Shown piece by piece: positions 61,901-64,000 of a stretch of 64,000 nt of DNA. Position 1 is the stretch's first letter. Each line of letters opens with the position of its first letter. Source of the stretch: Hormiphora californensis (taxonomy: Eukaryota > Ctenophora > Tentaculata > Cydippida > Pleurobrachiidae); NCBI GenBank assembly GCA_020137815.1, contig CM035355.1:719451-783450 (forward strand), read 5' to 3'. The translations under genes and the position numbers were made by a program. The notes beneath the pieces were generated by a model. The model had not been told where the DNA came from, ran no database searches, and saw only the letters and a list, made by a program, of their open reading frames with translations.

Positions 61901-61948
<48 letters not shown>
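61826..61948. repeat. (CT)n microsatellite just past the GPCR stop
   Basis: CT array with TATCT and TTTCT interruptions, ending 22 bp from the stop codon of the second GPCR, so it should lie in its 3' untranslated region as GA. Confidence 0.95.
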
Positions 61949-61969
61949 GTAATATTTTGTAACGTCTTT

Positions 61970-63931
61970 CTATGTGGCGCTCGCCTCATACTCCGAGTTT
62001 TTATCCGACTTTAGACTCGAGACAAAGTTAATAACGGACCTAATAACACTATTTGGCAGTAAATATAAGGAAGGATCAGTAACAGTGTTCAACTGTGAAA
62101 ATATCATTACGGCACTGTACTCCAAGAAGCTGGTAGAACCTGCTATTCTAAACAACACGAAGAATGGTAGCCAGGAGAGAGTGAAAAATACACATGTAAT
62201 GGCGGCACGTGCAACTACCAGCCTAGTGTTCATAACTGTTACTGAGCGAGTCTGCTTCTGGAGAGCACGCCATATTAGGACATAACTGCAAATGTTGAAT
62301 GCTAGGGGCAGGATCATAGTGACGATATCTAGCGTGAGGAAGAGGCCGAAACAGGTTTTAGCATCACTTCGGATACACCGGCTTGGTTCACACTCGGAGG
62401 TGGTAGAGTTGAACACTGTGAGAGAGCCGGTAGTTAGGAGGAGATGCGTTGACATGGCAACGTTAAAGAGAAGGGGGAAGATCCACGATGCAGCCATTAT
62501 CATTATTACAATTCGTCTGTGGGATTCTGTGTTGTATCTGTATAGGGAAAGTAGTGTCATTTGCAGATGGTATTTATAGGAAGGGAGGGTAATTTGCAGT
62601 TTTGGGAAGAATACGGGGGAAGTATGTGACAGTTTATCTAACTTTTGGGAGAGATTTGGGTAGTGATATGCCTCCCAGACATCTTTAACGCATTATAACT
62701 GCTTAGTGCCAACGTGGGTTTGTAATCAATTTTATAAAATTTCGCATGTACTGTATATATACTGTAACTGTACATACAACAGCCACTATGCAACATATAT
62801 TAGTTTATTTGGAGTCACTGCACTAATTATACCTGTGAGGGAGGATAACTGCAACAACCCTGTCCACTGTTAACGGGATTACACACATTAGGTTAACATA
62901 AGAGAGATAGTTGGAGAGAACCACTGTCATGTGACAGGCGAAACTCTCCTTTAGATCCAGTAATTCCACTGAAAATACCAGGGGGGGTTAGAAACTAAAT
63001 AGAAACCAGGGGGGTTAGAAACTGTAGAGTTTGTTGAATTGTTCATAGCGTAGACACAGTGTTATGCGACTCAAAGAGTGTGTTCTGAAATATATTTTAC
63101 GTAACCTCTAGCTCTATATAATATCTGATAAGATAAATCATGGATGATGCAAGAGATAACCTCGGCATTACGGAACCTGAAGCTTATTAAAAAATTGTAG
63201 CGGAGACCGGAGATTATAGCTAAAATGGGTTCCATGAATCATCTAAAAGTGACGGCATGTCTATAAGATATGTAAGTCGCTGCTCAGCTTGGCGTGTCTG
63301 TACTGTCTAGCCGAGAAACTCATCGATATTTAAAGCCAAATTTTCAATTATAAATTAATGAGACAAATTGTGTTCTATTTTAGAGCTTCTCTGCTCTATC
63401 ACAATGCTTGATAGAATTAAGTTTTTGATTTGGTATTTATTTGGGCTGAGCTATATCGAACATCGAATAATTTCAGTTGCAGCACAATAACGCGTACTCG
63501 ATTTCAATTTCATTTCCAGGAATCAAGTTAAACCCTTCCAAGAACCCCAAATATCCTATTGAGTGCTCAATCAATATGTTTTGCCTACTTATTTGATGGA
63601 TAATTGACAAACTGAGACAATAAGTTAGTGGTAAGGAAGAATTCTTACACACAAAACGATCTCATTATTGTCCATAAACGTCTATAAACTAATTGAAGAT
63701 GAGACGGATATATCAAGCACCACTTTACTTACTGGGTGCGACAAGTACAGCTCCACAGAGAGCGTATACAAAGTCAGCAATGGCGAGGTTTAGGTATGCA
63801 CAGATATATGGTTTACTGCACTCCCTTCTTAGTAGAATGAATAGGATAACACTGAATGATAGGATGGTTCCACTTGTACTGATCACCAGCTTACTCACTC
63901 TGAGAGCGTTTATCATGCCACTGTGCACCAT
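61970..63931 (-). CDS. Rhodopsin-like (class A) GPCR, complete 3-exon gene
   Basis: Exons 63931-63733, 62968-62833, 62537-61970 (903 nt, 300 aa), GT-AG borders, consistent phases. TM1-TM2 are in exon 1 (NLAIADFVYALCGAVLV). Exon 2 has disulfide Cys78 and D102-R103-V104 in PLTVDRVVAVI. Exon 3 has TM4 (MAASWIFPLLF), a long second extracellular loop with paired Cys and an N-S-T glycosylation site, TM5, TM6 (CVFFTLSWLPFF) and TM7 (LNTVTDPSLYLL replacing NPxxY). It is a paralogue of the 25.7-28.2 kb receptor: same exon-2 length (136 bp), same phases, same TDP in TM7. The later introns are absent. The start ATG follows the acceptor-like CACATTCCAG, so a non-coding first exon is possible. Ligand unknown. 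Confidence 0.9.
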
Positions 63932-64000
63932 CCTGGAATGTGGTTATATAGGTATGTGTGTGTTCTCAAAGTGTAGCCATATAACAGTTTAAATGGCTTT
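63932..64000. other. Upstream edge of the second GPCR
   Basis: Probable intron or 5' flank upstream of the exon at 63733-63931; the window ends here. Confidence 0.3.

Overview
This is an animal nuclear contig. The genes are split by short GT-AG introns (71 to about 1000 bp). They include a FOXK-type forkhead factor with FHA and winged-helix domains, the start of a Wntless gene, and two rhodopsin-like GPCRs. Pure GA/CT microsatellites are very frequent, and the intergenic DNA is dominated by transposons. Wntless and FOXK mark a metazoan. The short introns and transposon mix would suit an early-branching animal such as a sponge, but that is a weak inference.

Layout: 1.2-6.4 kb holds two complete minus-strand genes, FOXK (9 exons, 447 aa) and a 115-aa NDUFC2-like complex I subunit (3 exons). 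From 6.4 to 13.3 kb there are microsatellites and small inverted-repeat elements. A decayed KDZ/Zisupton-type DNA transposon (SWIM finger, Cys cluster, transposase core, Ulp1 protease) fills 13.4-17.9 kb and is followed by an 89-bp satellite. A tentative plus-strand gene end (18.45-20.43 kb) has a 1-kb foldback element in its last intron. A 5-exon GPCR occupies 25.7-28.2 kb. A LINE 3' fragment lies at 30 kb. A 319-bp tandem array broken by a 1341-bp palindromic transposon lies at 30.7-33.1 kb. A decayed CR1-like LINE covers 33.1-38.8 kb. From 43.6 to 45.8 kb the FOXK/NDUFC2 5' region recurs in damaged form and joins directly to a copy of the 21.8-kb region. The first three Wntless exons are at 48.0-48.6 kb. 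A second copy of the palindromic element is at 56.1-57.4 kb, a branched palindrome at 59.0-59.2 kb, a 24-bp minisatellite at 60.8-61.4 kb, and a 3-exon GPCR paralogous to the first at 62.0-63.9 kb.

Three long patches (about 22.4-24.3, 39.1-41.3 and 48.6-51.6 kb, the last with a 100-N gap) consist of homopolymer runs that look like poor base calls. Open frames inside them should not be believed.

The most unusual content is the pair of 1341-bp near-perfect palindromes with 4-bp target duplications. Each copy's private substitutions occur in both of its arms. Other notable content is a nested-hairpin element, an evenly spaced array of RFX X-box motifs, and a 34-aa cysteine-packed small ORF.
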